A stretch of 59,146 nucleotides of DNA from Angelakisella sp. (GCA_020024555.1 JAHHTQ010000011.1:1-59146), one strand, 5' to 3'. Shown: positions 43,603 through 53,317, numbered from the stretch's first letter. Notes: generated from the sequence alone by a model not told the origin. Made by a program: numbers and translations.

Positions 43603-45441
43603 ATGAATTTCTTACCACAACCACAAAAAATAACATTTAATGAAAATTATTTTCTAATTAAATATAATACTGAAATTATTTTGAAAAATACCAAGCCACA
43701 GGCTCTTTTATATGCAAAAATGTTACAGGAAAGCATAGAGGAGCATACAGGACTACATTTAACAGTGAGACGTGGAGATTTTCGCAAGGGTGATATTGTT
43801 ATTGAGGAATGTAATGCTCTGGAAAGCTGCCATTACAAAATAACTGTTGACAGTGAGAATATAAGACTTTTTGGCGGTGATGACGAGGCTGTTTGTAACG
43901 GAGTGCAAACAATTTGTCAAATAATTAAGCGTTATGGCGCAAAGGTGACAGGTCTTGAAATTGAAGACTATCCGGAAATAAAAAACCGCGGATATTATCT
44001 TGATGTTTCCCGTGGCAGAATACCAACACTTGAAACTCTTAAAAAATATGCGGATTTACTGTGTAAATATAAAATCAACGAGTGGCAACTGTATATTGAA
44101 CATACTTACCTTTTCAGAGATTTATCGGAGGCATGGAGAGATGATGTTCCACTGACTCCGGAAGAAATTATGGAACTTGACGCTTATTGCAGAGCAAGAC
44201 ATATAGAACTTGTGCCTTCGCTGTCAACTTTCGGACATATGTATAAAATACTCAGTACAAAAACATATTGCGATTTTTGCGAACTTGAAGATTCGGAAAA
44301 AATACCGTTTAGCTTTACCTATGCGGGCGAACATCATACGTTAAACGTATCAAATGATAAAATACTGGATTTTATCAAAGGTTTGATAACAGAGTATCGC
44401 GCTCTGTTTACTTCAAATAAGTTTAATATTTGCGCCGATGAAACTTTCGATTTGGGTAAAGGCAGAAGTAAAAAACTTGCAGATGAAAAAGGCGAGCGTA
44501 GTCTGTATCTTGCGCATGTCAAAGAATTGTGCGAATTTCTTGTGGAACAGGGCGTAACGCCTATGTTCTGGGGAGATATTATGTGGCGTTTTCCCGATGC
44601 CTGCAAGGAACTGCCAAAAGAGACAATTTGTCTTAACTGGGGATATTTGCCGAACCAAAGGGAAGATGAAATTCGCTGTATAGCGGAGACAGGAGCGACT
44701 CAATATGCTTGTCCGGGAGTTTGCTCATGGAATAGATGGATACCGTTAATTTACAATGGATACAGCAATATTAATGTTATGTCAAAACATGCGCAAAAGT
44801 ATGGCGCAATAGGACTACTTAACACAGATTGGGGCGATTACAGTCATATTAACGATCCGCGGCTTTCTGTTCCCGGAATAATTTACGGCGCGGCTTTTTC
44901 GTGGAATTCCAAAGATATAGATTTTGAAGAAACCAATAAACTTATTTCTTTCTTTGAGTATTCCGATATATCGGAGAAATTTGTTTCCGAAATGGTAGAA
45001 CTGTCGGATAATGAAGTATATGAATGGCACTATGCAGTTAAATGGATTGAAGAAAACAATGAAGATAAAAAAGCGGAAATCTTTAAAAATGTAAAAGTAG
45101 AAAATGTAGAAAAGGCAAATAGCGCAATGAATGATGCGTTATTAAAATTAACGGAAACCATTAAAAATATGCCAGAAAACAAAAAAAGTATCTATGGCAT
45201 TTTGTGTACTGTTGCAGACGGTATAAGAATATGGAACAATATAGCTACATATATAGCGGTGGATAAATATGATTTTGACGCGAAATCTTGTGATGGCGTT
45301 GTCTTGGCGCAGGAACTTGAAAATTGGTTTGCGTCATATCAAAAACTATGGAGACAGGTAAGTAACGAAAACGGTATGGCTCGCCTTACAAAATTGATTG
45401 TAGCTTACGCTGACTATTTACGTAACCGTGTGACAATGTGA
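43603..45441 (+). CDS. GH20-like beta-N-acetylhexosaminidase
   Basis: A 612-aa enzyme. N-terminal GH20b-type beta domain (about 1-120: FLPQPQKITFNENYF, YKITVDSENIRLFGGDDEA), then a barrel starting YPEIKNRGYYLDVSRGRIPTLE. The GH20 Asp-Glu catalytic pair is at 279-280 (NICADETFDLGKG). C-terminal helical extension. It would remove terminal GlcNAc (or GalNAc) from intracellular oligosaccharides. ATG 43603 has AAGGTGG upstream; an ATG 24 bp earlier does not. No signal peptide; substrate is inferred from family and locus. Confidence 0.85.
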   Translation: MNFLPQPQKITFNENYFLIKYNTEIILKNTKPQALLYAKMLQESIEEHTGLHLTVRRGDFRKGDIVIEECNALESCHYKITVDSENIRLFGGDDEAVCNGVQTICQIIKRYGAKVTGLEIEDYPEIKNRGYYLDVSRGRIPTLETLKKYADLLCKYKINEWQLYIEHTYLFRDLSEAWRDDVPLTPEEIMELDAYCRARHIELVPSLSTFGHMYKILSTKTYCDFCELEDSEKIPFSFTYAGEHHTLNVSNDKILDFIKGLITEYRALFTSNKFNICADETFDLGKGRSKKLADEKGERSLYLAHVKELCEFLVEQGVTPMFWGDIMWRFPDACKELPKETICLNWGYLPNQREDEIRCIAETGATQYACPGVCSWNRWIPLIYNGYSNINVMSKHAQKYGAIGLLNTDWGDYSHINDPRLSVPGIIYGAAFSWNSKDIDFEETNKLISFFEYSDISEKFVSEMVELSDNEVYEWHYAVKWIEENNEDKKAEIFKNVKVENVEKANSAMNDALLKLTETIKNMPENKKSIYGILCTVADGIRIWNNIATYIAVDKYDFDAKSCDGVVLAQELENWFASYQKLWRQVSNENGMARLTKLIVAYADYLRNRVTM

Positions 45442-45463
45442 ATGTAGATAATTGGTGCAGAAT

Positions 45464-46738
45464 ATGAAAATATATCGAAAATTTTTTCCGACAGTCAATC
45501 CAACCGAAAAAGATTTAATTTACAGTAGACGTATTTTAATAATAGAAAATGCTGTTGCGTCAATAATTTTTTCAATTGGAACAAGCAATTTTTTGACGGG
45601 ATATTTAACTCAGTTAGGCGCGTCGATAACTTTATGCGCTTATGTATCTATGATTCCGCAATTAGGTTGCGTTCTTCAAATTTTCTCACCATTTTTGTTT
45701 GAACGGTTAAAACAACGTAAATTTTCAATTTGGCTTTTATGCCTGTTTTTTAGGTTGTCTGTATCATTATGTTTTTTGGTACCGCTTTTTGCAGATGGAA
45801 AAAATTTGCAATTAACCGCAGTAATATTGTTATATATCATTGGTTTTCTGTCGGCAGGCTTTGTAACTCCTGGGCTTACAAGTATGGTTATAGATATAGC
45901 TCCGCAAAGGGCAAACGGTAGATATTTTGCAAAAAGAAATATAATAGGCGCTTGCGTGTGCAGTTTAGCTATGCCTATTCTTGGTAAAACAGTTGATTAC
46001 TATATTTCTGTTGGGAGAGCAATGCAAGGATATTTAATTATAGGCGCTGTCTGTGTTATACTGACTGTAATAGATTTGATTTTAATTGCAGAAACATACG
46101 AAGCCCCTATATCAACAACGCTTAACATGAGTTTAAAGGATTTGATATTGCCGATAAAAGATACGCATTACAGACCGGTACTGTTATACAGTGTAATAAC
46201 AGGTTTAACAGGAGGTATAGTAGCGCCGTTTTTGATGATTTATCAGTTATATGTTTTGAATTTAAGCCATACGTTTATTACATCTATGGGTGTAATCGCA
46301 TCAGTTGTCGGTATGATGGGAACTTGGTTTTGGGGAAAGTATTCGGAACGTTCCACGTGGGCAAGGATACTTATAATGACAACCGGCGTCTCCCTTATAT
46401 GTACTTTGGGCTGGGCGTTCGTACCAATAGGTCTTGCCCGTATATTTGCGCCACTTTTAATGATTGTTACATCTGCGTGCGCCGGTGGGGCAGGTATCGC
46501 AAGTATGAATTTACAGTATGAATCAAGTCCGCAAAATATGAAAACTGCCTATGTAGGTATAACATCAGGACTTGTCGGTATTGCCACATCAATTTCTTCC
46601 GCAATAGGAACTTCTGCGCAATCTTTACTTGAAGAACAAATACATAATTACAGCATACCTGTTCTTTTTATATTATCGGGTATGTTCGGTTTTGTAAACT
46701 TATTTGTTTACGGCGGACGTTTGATAAAAAGCAAATAA
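45464..46738 (+). CDS. MFS transporter of the mannoside locus
   Basis: A 424-aa major facilitator with about 12 TM segments. Characteristic loops: ERLKQRKFSIW between TM2 and TM3 and DIAPQRANGRYFAKRNI mid-N-domain. The subgroup is often annotated as a sugar/MFS permease in Firmicutes glycan loci; substrate unknown. ATG 45464 is preferred over an in-frame TTG. It starts 22 bp after the GH20 stop and is the last gene before a terminator, so it belongs to the glycosidase operon. Confidence 0.8.
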   Translation: MKIYRKFFPTVNPTEKDLIYSRRILIIENAVASIIFSIGTSNFLTGYLTQLGASITLCAYVSMIPQLGCVLQIFSPFLFERLKQRKFSIWLLCLFFRLSVSLCFLVPLFADGKNLQLTAVILLYIIGFLSAGFVTPGLTSMVIDIAPQRANGRYFAKRNIIGACVCSLAMPILGKTVDYYISVGRAMQGYLIIGAVCVILTVIDLILIAETYEAPISTTLNMSLKDLILPIKDTHYRPVLLYSVITGLTGGIVAPFLMIYQLYVLNLSHTFITSMGVIASVVGMMGTWFWGKYSERSTWARILIMTTGVSLICTLGWAFVPIGLARIFAPLLMIVTSACAGGAGIASMNLQYESSPQNMKTAYVGITSGLVGIATSISSAIGTSAQSLLEEQIHNYSIPVLFILSGMFGFVNLFVYGGRLIKSK

Positions 46739-46747
46739 ATAATTCAG

Positions 46748-46784
46748 TCCATAAATTGCTGTTTTTATAATAGTAATTTATGGA
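46748..46784 (+). terminator. Terminator of glycosidase operon
   Basis: TCCATAAATT (46748-46757) pairs with AATTTATGGA (46775-46784), followed by TTTTTT. The following 240 bp up to the next gene are AT-rich and should hold its promoter. Confidence 0.8.
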
Positions 46785-47024
46785 TTTTTTCTAATAATAT
46801 AATAATATAAATATTCTAACAATTTTTTTGTAAATATATTTATGGAATAAATGAAAATTTAGGTAGTGAAAAATTAATTGTATCAGATTTTAAATGGTAA
46901 AGACAACTACCGTTTTATCTTATAATTTGCAATGTTTAAAGTATTTTAATAAAGTAAAAATAATTAATAAGATATTTATGTGATAAAATCAAGAACAGAT
47001 AAGATTTTGTAAGGAGATATTTAT

Positions 47025-47678
47025 ATGATTAAAAGGTTTGATAATGTTGAAGGCGTAAGTATAGAGGAAATAAATGGTCAAAACAGACTTGCGTTTGCTT
47101 TGAGTGATACGGTTGATTTCTATGATTTGATTGAATTGTCCAAACACGGCGGTTATCGAGGCTCTGTAATTAGTTTTTATGATTTCACAAATGGAAATGT
47201 GTATATTCCTTTTAAAAAGAAGAAAAATGTTGTTTATGGTAAACCAAGATATTTTGACGGATATTACTATTTTTTAAAATGCGATTATAATGAACAAAAG
47301 ATAGTTTTATATAAATATTTCCCTAATAATATACCTGAAACAGTAACAGAACTGTCAATAAAAGAAGTGAATCTATATAATTTACATCTTGCGGGTGAAA
47401 AAATTCATATTATCAGCCAAGACAATATATTTAATTGTTACTATCCGGAAAAAATTTCATTTTCATTAGGCAAACACGAAAGTATGGTATTAATTGATGA
47501 TGATAAAGTATATTGTGAAGTTTGGATTGAAGAAGGGTGGGATAATGACAATAATTGTCCCACCGATAATTATAAATATTATGAAAAAATTGTAATCAGA
47601 GATTTTGAAGGTAATGTTTTATCAGAAGAAATAGGGACTTTAAATTATACTACTGACGGAACTTGGTGGATATCATAA
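47025..47678 (+). CDS. Unknown protein upstream of GH2 enzyme
   Basis: A 217-aa protein with no signal peptide or membrane segment. The sequence is beta-rich with repeated aromatic blocks (VDFYDLIEL, FYDFTNGNVYIPF, YFDGYYYFLKCDYNEQKI, LYKYFPNNIP, DNIFNCYYPEK), which suggests a partial beta-propeller or jelly-roll fold. The function is not recognised. SD AAGGAGA before ATG 47025. It precedes the GH2 gene by 28 bp in the same direction and is probably co-expressed, so a sugar-related role is possible. Confidence 0.7.
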   Translation: MIKRFDNVEGVSIEEINGQNRLAFALSDTVDFYDLIELSKHGGYRGSVISFYDFTNGNVYIPFKKKKNVVYGKPRYFDGYYYFLKCDYNEQKIVLYKYFPNNIPETVTELSIKEVNLYNLHLAGEKIHIISQDNIFNCYYPEKISFSLGKHESMVLIDDDKVYCEVWIEEGWDNDNNCPTDNYKYYEKIVIRDFEGNVLSEEIGTLNYTTDGTWWIS

Positions 47679-47706
47679 AAATAAATAAAATTGGGGGAAT
47701 TTTCAG

Positions 47707-49851
47707 ATGCGTAAATATTTAAATGACAGTTGGTATTTCAAAGACAATTTTAAGACGGAATATTTTAATAATGTTAATGTAAGCGAATTTGTAAAAATCA
47801 GGATACCGCATACTGTTAAAGAAATACCTTTGAATTATGTAAATAACACTGATTATCAAATGTTATCAACATATTACACTGAATTGGATTTAAGCGATTA
47901 TAAGGACAAAGAATGTTACCTCTGTTTTGATGGTAATGCGCATTACAGCGATGTATTCATAAACGGTCAACTTACCGCAACACACAAAAGCGGATATACA
48001 GGATTTAAAGTACATATTGACGATAAATATAAAAATGACATTATAAAAATTATTGTGAGACTTAATAGCTATGAAACTCTCAATATACCTCCCTTTGGAA
48101 ATGTCATTGATTATTTGACATACGGCGGAATATACCGTGATACATATCTTGAAATTAAAAACAAAAGTTTTATAAAAGATGTTTTTGTAAAAGCCGATAT
48201 GGACAAAACACTTACATTGGATATGACTTATCATAATACAAAACCAAATCAAAAGATAAAAATATCAATTTCCGATATTTCGGAAACCTTTGAAATTAAG
48301 GATAAATACAGTTTCAAAGATTTAAACGTTAATTTGTGGAGCATAGACTCTCCTAATCTTTATACTTTGACAATAGAACTTTTGGAAGACGGAAATATAA
48401 TTGACATATACAGCGTAAATGTCGGATTTAGAAGTATAAGGAGCGATATTAACGGTATATATATAAACAATGAACTTATTAAAATAAGGGGACTAAACCG
48501 TCATCAATCATTTGCGTATGTAGGCTATGCTATGCCAAGCAGAGTTCAAAAATTGGACGCAAAAATATTAAAATATGAATTGGGACTTAACGCAGTACGT
48601 ACCAGCCATTATCCAAACAGTCAAGATTTCATTGACGAATGTGATAGAATAGGACTTCTTGTATTTACAGAAATTCCCGGTTGGCAATATATAGGAGATG
48701 CCGATTGGCAGGATATTGCCGTTGAAAATGTTCGTGAAATGGTACTTCAATACAGAAATCACCCGTCCATATTTATGTGGGGTGTTCGTATTAATGAAAG
48801 TGACGACAACCACGATTTATATACCCGTACCAATAATTTGGCAAGAGAACTGGACGATACACGTTTAATCGGAGGCGTTAGATGTATTGAAAACAGCGAA
48901 ATTCTTGAAGATGTATACACTATGAATGATTTTATACATAAAGGTGACAACGAAGGTATCAGACCAAGACACAAGATAACCAACGATACAGAAAAAGCAT
49001 TGCTTATTACCGAATATTGCGGACATATGTATCCTACCAAAATATTTGACGATGAAATTCATAGAACAAATCATATAAAGAGACATTGTAAGGTGCTCAA
49101 TGATGTCAACAAATCCACAGAACACGCGGGAAGTTTCGGTTGGTGTATGGCAGACTACAATACGCATAAAGATTTTGGAAGCGGAGACCAAATTTGTTAT
49201 CATGGTGTGCTTGATATATTCAGAAATAAAAAAAATGCGGCATATATATACGCATCACAATCGGATAGCAGAGATATTCTTGAAATAAACAGCAGTATGG
49301 ATATTGGCGAATACCCTGCGGCAATAGTAAAGGATATTATTGTAATGACGAATTGTGATAAAATAGCTCTCTATAAAAATAATGAATTTATAAATGAATT
49401 TTACCCATGCGAAGAATATAAATATTTGAAACACCCGCCTATTTTTATTGAAAATACGGTAAGTTGGTGGGGTGGAAACACATACGATTATACAATCAAA
49501 GGATTTAAAAACAATCAGGTTGTCAAAGAAATAAAAATAGAAAAATTTAAAGAACTGTTTTTTAAGATTAACACAGATACACAGATATTAACCGAAGATA
49601 AATCATACGATGTAGCTTCTGTTACGATTGAAGCTGTAAATCAGGTAAATAATCACTTATCTTATTTCAATGAACCTATCGTAATTGAAACAAGCGGAAA
49701 TATTGAGTTAATCGGCCCCAATATTATAAGTTTAAAAGGAGGATTCGGCGGATTTTACATTAGGTCCAGCGAAGCAGGCAAAGGAAAAGTAAAATTATAT
49801 TATAACAATAATATAATAAAAGAATTGGATTATGAAATAAAAACCCCTTAA
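47707..49851 (+). CDS. GH2 beta-glycosidase (beta-galactosidase-like)
   Basis: A 714-aa GH2 enzyme. N-terminal sugar-binding domain (about 1-165), Ig-like domain (about 166-255), then a barrel with GLNRHQSFAYVGYAMP, LNAVRTSHYPNSQDFIDEC, acid/base Glu364 (WGVRINESDD) and nucleophile Glu436 (LLITEYCGHMYP). C-terminal Ig-like domains follow. The motifs favour beta-galactosidase; the NxKG motif of beta-glucuronidases is absent (NKKNAAY in its place). Beta-mannosidase remains possible. No signal peptide. SD GGGGGA. Confidence 0.85.
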   Translation: MRKYLNDSWYFKDNFKTEYFNNVNVSEFVKIRIPHTVKEIPLNYVNNTDYQMLSTYYTELDLSDYKDKECYLCFDGNAHYSDVFINGQLTATHKSGYTGFKVHIDDKYKNDIIKIIVRLNSYETLNIPPFGNVIDYLTYGGIYRDTYLEIKNKSFIKDVFVKADMDKTLTLDMTYHNTKPNQKIKISISDISETFEIKDKYSFKDLNVNLWSIDSPNLYTLTIELLEDGNIIDIYSVNVGFRSIRSDINGIYINNELIKIRGLNRHQSFAYVGYAMPSRVQKLDAKILKYELGLNAVRTSHYPNSQDFIDECDRIGLLVFTEIPGWQYIGDADWQDIAVENVREMVLQYRNHPSIFMWGVRINESDDNHDLYTRTNNLARELDDTRLIGGVRCIENSEILEDVYTMNDFIHKGDNEGIRPRHKITNDTEKALLITEYCGHMYPTKIFDDEIHRTNHIKRHCKVLNDVNKSTEHAGSFGWCMADYNTHKDFGSGDQICYHGVLDIFRNKKNAAYIYASQSDSRDILEINSSMDIGEYPAAIVKDIIVMTNCDKIALYKNNEFINEFYPCEEYKYLKHPPIFIENTVSWWGGNTYDYTIKGFKNNQVVKEIKIEKFKELFFKINTDTQILTEDKSYDVASVTIEAVNQVNNHLSYFNEPIVIETSGNIELIGPNIISLKGGFGGFYIRSSEAGKGKVKLYYNNNIIKELDYEIKTP

Positions 49852-50335
49852 TAAAAAAATAGGTAAATTGTAAAATGAAATTGAACACAAAAAATAGCCA
49901 TAGTGAAAGGATTGGACAAATTAGAAATTAGACTTAGCCTTTTGATGTATGTGTATGATATGCGAACGCTATGCAAATCTTCCCCAAGAATGAAATTTCT
50001 TGCGCCAAAACTCTTTACAATATGCTATGGAACAAAGAATTTCCGATAACATTGTTTGAATTCCCTAAAATATTAAATAGACGTACATATGGAAAACCAC
50101 GTATACCAAAGCGTTTTTGATATTCGTCCTTAGGAAGTGGTGGAACGCAGTACCTTTGAACTTGGGGAATCAGATACGGTTTTTGTAGAACCCGCAATAT
50201 TTACCAAAGTTGATGTCGAACCCCCACTATTTTTATTCTTTTGCTATTAAACCATTAAAAAGCCAAAATTTCAACTTCTAAATAAGTCTTAAAAGTGTAT
50301 TTATTGATAATGTAAGAAGTAGCGAACGTATTTTA
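49852..50335 (+). pseudogene. IS30-family transposase remnant
   Basis: Between the GH2 gene and the kinase gene, frames on the plus strand give ISCAKTLYNMLWNKEFPITL and GKPRIPKRF, then in a shifted frame EVVERSTFELGESDTVFVE (about 49970-50200). These match the mid-part of IS30 transposases (KTLYN...RSIEERP..ERSTFGHWEIDTV). Stops and frameshifts make it inactive; no clear terminal repeats are found. The rest of the stretch shows no gene. Confidence 0.65.
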
Positions 50336-50364
50336 TTGAATAGAGATTCATATTATGTTATAAT
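50336..50364 (+). promoter_or_regulatory. Promoter of APH-like gene
   Basis: TTGAAT (50336-50341), 17 bp, TATAAT (50359-50364), 42 bp upstream of the start codon at 50406. Confidence 0.65.
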
Positions 50365-50405
50365 CATAACAAATGTCAGTTTGAAAAATATAGAGGTGAT
50401 TTAAA

Positions 50406-51311
50406 ATGAATGAGTATCGTCTAATAACAAAAGAAGAAAAAGAAGATATTTCGCCTGTTTTACAAAAGTGTGATATAGATCTAAATAGTAATATTTTTAG
50501 ATTTGTTGATACGAAACTTGATAAAATATATGATGTTTATTTAATAAATAGTAAAATAAAAACGGTTTTGAAAAAGTCCAATAAAGAAAATGGTGATATT
50601 GTTACTTATAATAAATATTTCAAAAATTATAACTTTTCAGTGCCTAAAATATTGGATAGCTTTGAGGTAAATGGTGATTATTATGTACAAATGCCTTTTC
50701 TTAACGGAACTGATGCAAGAGGTTGTAATCAGGGAGATGCAGAAAGAATAGGAAAAGCTTTAGGAAGGATACAGTCATTTTACTTAGAAAAGCCAAATAA
50801 AACTGAAAGATTAATTGATTATTTTGAAAATCATATAAAAAAACATATGAATAGAGTGAAAACATATTATAAAGACTATGATTTAATTTTTACTTATGTT
50901 GAAAATAGATTTTTTGAAGTACCACTGACATTAATACATGATGATTTTTTACCAATAAATGTTTTTATAGATGATGAAAAAATAAATATTATAGACTGGG
51001 AATATGCTCAAATATTACCGTATTTTATGGATTTAGCCAGATTTGCTTATGTTTATGACATGGAAAATAAATTAAGTATTTCATCAGATTCGGCAGATTC
51101 ATTTTTACGAAGTTATTATTCAGAAATGAAAGTCAATTCAAATTTTAAAATTAACTACAATGACTTCTGTTTAGATGTAGCTATTTCTGCATTTTGTCAA
51201 TATGTTTTATTTTTATCGTATTCTATTAAAGATAATGAAGAAAATGCTCTCAAAAGCTTAGATAATAAATATTTTAAAAAAATTTTGGATCATCTAAAAC
51301 TATCTATATAA
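50406..51311 (+). CDS. Aminoglycoside-phosphotransferase-like kinase
   Basis: A 301-aa protein of the APH/choline-kinase fold. N-lobe with VLKKSNKENGD, hinge YYVQMPFLNGTDA, catalytic loop LTLIHDDFLPINVFI and metal motif KINIIDWEYAQI. APH-like proteins include antibiotic kinases, thiamine and sugar kinases; nothing here identifies a substrate, so resistance should not be assumed. SD GAGGTGAT; own promoter and terminator. Located beside IS debris, so possibly acquired. Confidence 0.75.
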   Translation: MNEYRLITKEEKEDISPVLQKCDIDLNSNIFRFVDTKLDKIYDVYLINSKIKTVLKKSNKENGDIVTYNKYFKNYNFSVPKILDSFEVNGDYYVQMPFLNGTDARGCNQGDAERIGKALGRIQSFYLEKPNKTERLIDYFENHIKKHMNRVKTYYKDYDLIFTYVENRFFEVPLTLIHDDFLPINVFIDDEKINIIDWEYAQILPYFMDLARFAYVYDMENKLSISSDSADSFLRSYYSEMKVNSNFKINYNDFCLDVAISAFCQYVLFLSYSIKDNEENALKSLDNKYFKKILDHLKLSI

Positions 51312-51317
51312 AAAATA

Positions 51318-51350
51318 CAAAAACTCCATTTTAAAAAGGTGGAGTTTTTG
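51318..51350 (+). terminator. Terminator after APH-like gene
   Basis: An 11-bp perfect stem (51318-51328 with 51340-51350) closing on TTTTTG, 7 bp past the stop codon. Confidence 0.85.
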
Positions 51351-51352
51351 TA

Positions 51353-52389
51353 ATATTAAAAATATTAAAATTATTACAAATAAAATTCTCTTAATTCGCT
51401 CGTGTAGAGAACTGTGTGCCACTGTGTAAGGCTTTCAAAAACAAGTAAATTAGCGATAGCGTAGAGAAGATATTTGAAAGAATTAGAGAGAATTAAAAAC
51501 AGAGAAAAGAAAAGGTGAGGTCTACTCTCAAACGAGGTATACGCAATAAAACACAATACTATTTGTAATAAGAAGTCACAAATTCAAGGAAACGATTATT
51601 GACTACACTATTTGAAAAACTTAAAGAGTATCCAAAATGAAAGTACGTTTAAAACTTAGGACAAAATCTTTAAATTGAGACCTAAACCAAGCCGTGAAGA
51701 AAAACTATAAAAACAGAAATAAGAAAAATTATGGCAAAATCTCAGTTAATTTCGGAGCAAGCAAACACCGATAATAGTTGAGCAAGATAAAAGGGTGATA
51801 TCACCTCGTTCACAAAGCACGGCAGTACCAAGCTTTTTTGGACTTTTTAAGATGATATCAAAAAAAGCTCATAATATCAACACCATTGATAATACAGCCG
51901 AGAAGATAATAAATAGCTACGAAAAGCAACACACAGGCATAAGTAAATATACTGTGTTTTACATCAAATGCCTGTTTAAACCATTCTTTAAAACTGCTAA
52001 CATACTTTCTTTTCCGTAGCACAGGATAAGATGCTACCGTATGAGAAAAACCGCCAACAACAAAAAATACCCGTAAAAGCAGATGATTTACAGTTCAGTC
52101 AAAAATATGGCTCAGTACGACACAACTGCCCCAGCCGATGAGATTAAGCCCAAATGTAATCATCAGAAAACTTCCTCAAGCGACATTCTTTGGTTATATA
52201 TCTCTCTATTAATTCCATACATAGTTTCCTCTCAATCTGTTCAAAATACTCCGATAAGTATGACACTCTACTCTCTGAATTTATTTTAGCACAAATGGGC
52301 AGCATACCAAAAAAGCTACTGTTTGTGCTATATGTTTTACTTACCTATGAATTTACACTACTCTCAAACCTCAAATGAGGGTAAACGAC
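51353..52389. other. Decayed accessory DNA, no intact gene
   Basis: About 1 kb with only short frames. One minus-strand segment (about 52013 to 51858) reads KEWFKQAFDVKHSIFTYACV followed by a hydrophobic stretch ending GCIINGVDIMSFF and a stop, evidently the remains of a membrane protein gene. Imperfect AT-rich sequence fills the rest. I see no RNA gene or intact ORF. Confidence 0.5.
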
Positions 52390-52495
52390 AGCCACTATAC
52401 TCTATCTGTGAGGGTGGCTTATGTGTTTTACAACAAAAAAACGTTGTATTTTTGTAGAGGTTTTTATAGACAAGTTGTGTCTTTTGTGATAAGAT
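52390..52495 (+). repeat. Cassette leader repeat, copy A
   Basis: Contains AGCCAC...CTGTGAGGGTGGCTTATGTG, then a promoter TAGACA (52467-52472), 17 bp, TAAGAT (52490-52495). The same block (GAGGGTGGCTT hairpin, about 50-60 bp, TTTATAGACAA, GTGATAAGAT) recurs at 53217-53317 and 55680-55778. Here it drives the 49-aa membrane protein. Confidence 0.7.
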
Positions 52496-52560
52496 AAAGA
52501 AAAATATTAGATAAATTTTGATTTTATTAACAAATAAATGGCAGAGAGGAGATTATTCAA

Positions 52561-52710
52561 ATGAAAGGTATTAAACTTGGAATTATTGCAATTTGTATTG
52601 GGTTGCTTGGATTGAGTATCAGTAGCAACAATTTCTTTGCGTATTGTGGCGGTGGTATCGCTGTATTGCTTTCTATTATCGCATATTTTATTGATAGCAA
52701 AAACGAGTAA
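52561..52710 (+). CDS. Small two-TM membrane protein (cassette A cargo)
   Basis: A 49-aa protein starting MKGIKLGIIAICIGLLGLS, with two hydrophobic segments (about 5-20 and 26-44) around a short SSNNFF turn and a charged C-terminus DSKNE. Good SD (GAGAGGAG) and the copy A promoter upstream, terminator downstream. Function unknown; similar tiny proteins are widespread in Clostridia. Confidence 0.65.
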   Translation: MKGIKLGIIAICIGLLGLSISSNNFFAYCGGGIAVLLSIIAYFIDSKNE

Positions 52711-52783
52711 GTGTTCACCCTATTCAGATTTGTCTAACAGATGATATATTTATTCAAGATTTAAAACCAAAATAAAAAGTTAA

Positions 52784-52916
52784 GGCGTGCAGAAAATATA
52801 AATTTCTGCACGCCGATTTTTTTGCTATACTCAGTCAAAATGAGCCTATTTATCGTATTTTAAAATTTGTATTGGTTGAAACATTGGTCAAGGCAGTTTT
52901 TACGGATATTTAGAAG
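52784..52916 (+). repeat. Cassette tail repeat, copy A, with terminator
   Basis: A 12-bp perfect hairpin (52784-52795 with 52803-52814) followed by seven T residues, then a conserved tail reading TTGGTTGAAACATTGGTCAA and GGCAGTTTTTACGGATATTT. The same hairpin and tail recur at 56361-56496. The tail contains a directly repeated TTGGTCAA motif that could be a recombination site; this is inference. Confidence 0.7.
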
Positions 52917-52954
52917 TAAAAGAAAAGCCCTTAAACACGAATGTACCACCACAA

Positions 52955-53164
52955 TTTGTGTAGACAGTACAAAAAGAGACTACTTATGGTAGAAAATAAA
53001 ATTTAAGCAATATATTGACTTCGCTTTTCAAGTGGAGAGTGGAGTCAGTTTTGTTTTAAATTGTATTCTTTGATTGTTGTAGAAGTATATGTAATCGTAT
53101 ATAAGGAGGCTCGCCTCCTTATAGATTGAAAGTTTTGTTCGATAAATACATTCAGTTTTTAAGA
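52955..53164 (-). pseudogene. IS3-family transposase OrfB C-terminal remnant
   Basis: The minus strand reads ECIYRTKLSIYKEASLLIYD and YIYFYNNQRIQFKTKLTPLS, the end of the IS3/IS150 integrase core, in a frame open from 53225 to 53028. The right terminus TTTGTGTAGACAG (about 52953) matches the copy at 23458. No upstream half of the transposase is present; it is fused to the recombinase remnant at 53165. Confidence 0.75.
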
Positions 53165-53317
53165 TTGAGTAGCATATTGACAAGTGCGGTAGGATAAAAG
53201 AGAAGAAATACGATAACAAAGCCATCCGTGAGGGTGGCTTGTATCTTTAAATACAAAAATGAAGTTATATTATTCTAAAAGAATTTTATAGACAAGTTGT
53301 ATTTTTAGTGGTAAGAT
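53165..53317 (+). repeat. Recombinase 3' end plus leader repeat, copy B
   Basis: Codons at 53165-53197 read LSSILTSAVG and a stop, identical in type to the ancestral end of the recombinase at 55628-55660 (MSSILTSAVG). The hairpin AGCCATCC/GGGTGGCT follows (53220-53239), then TAGACA (53289-53294), 17 bp, TAAGAT (53312-53317). This shows that a second recombinase gene once stood here. Confidence 0.7.

Noticed and set aside
47707..49851. GH2 enzyme as a beta-glucuronidase feeding the uronate genes
   Set aside because: The NxKG motif needed for glucuronate recognition is not present (NKKNAAY instead).
50406..51311. Aminoglycoside resistance gene
   Set aside because: The APH fold motifs alone do not show drug specificity, so no resistance gene symbol is given.
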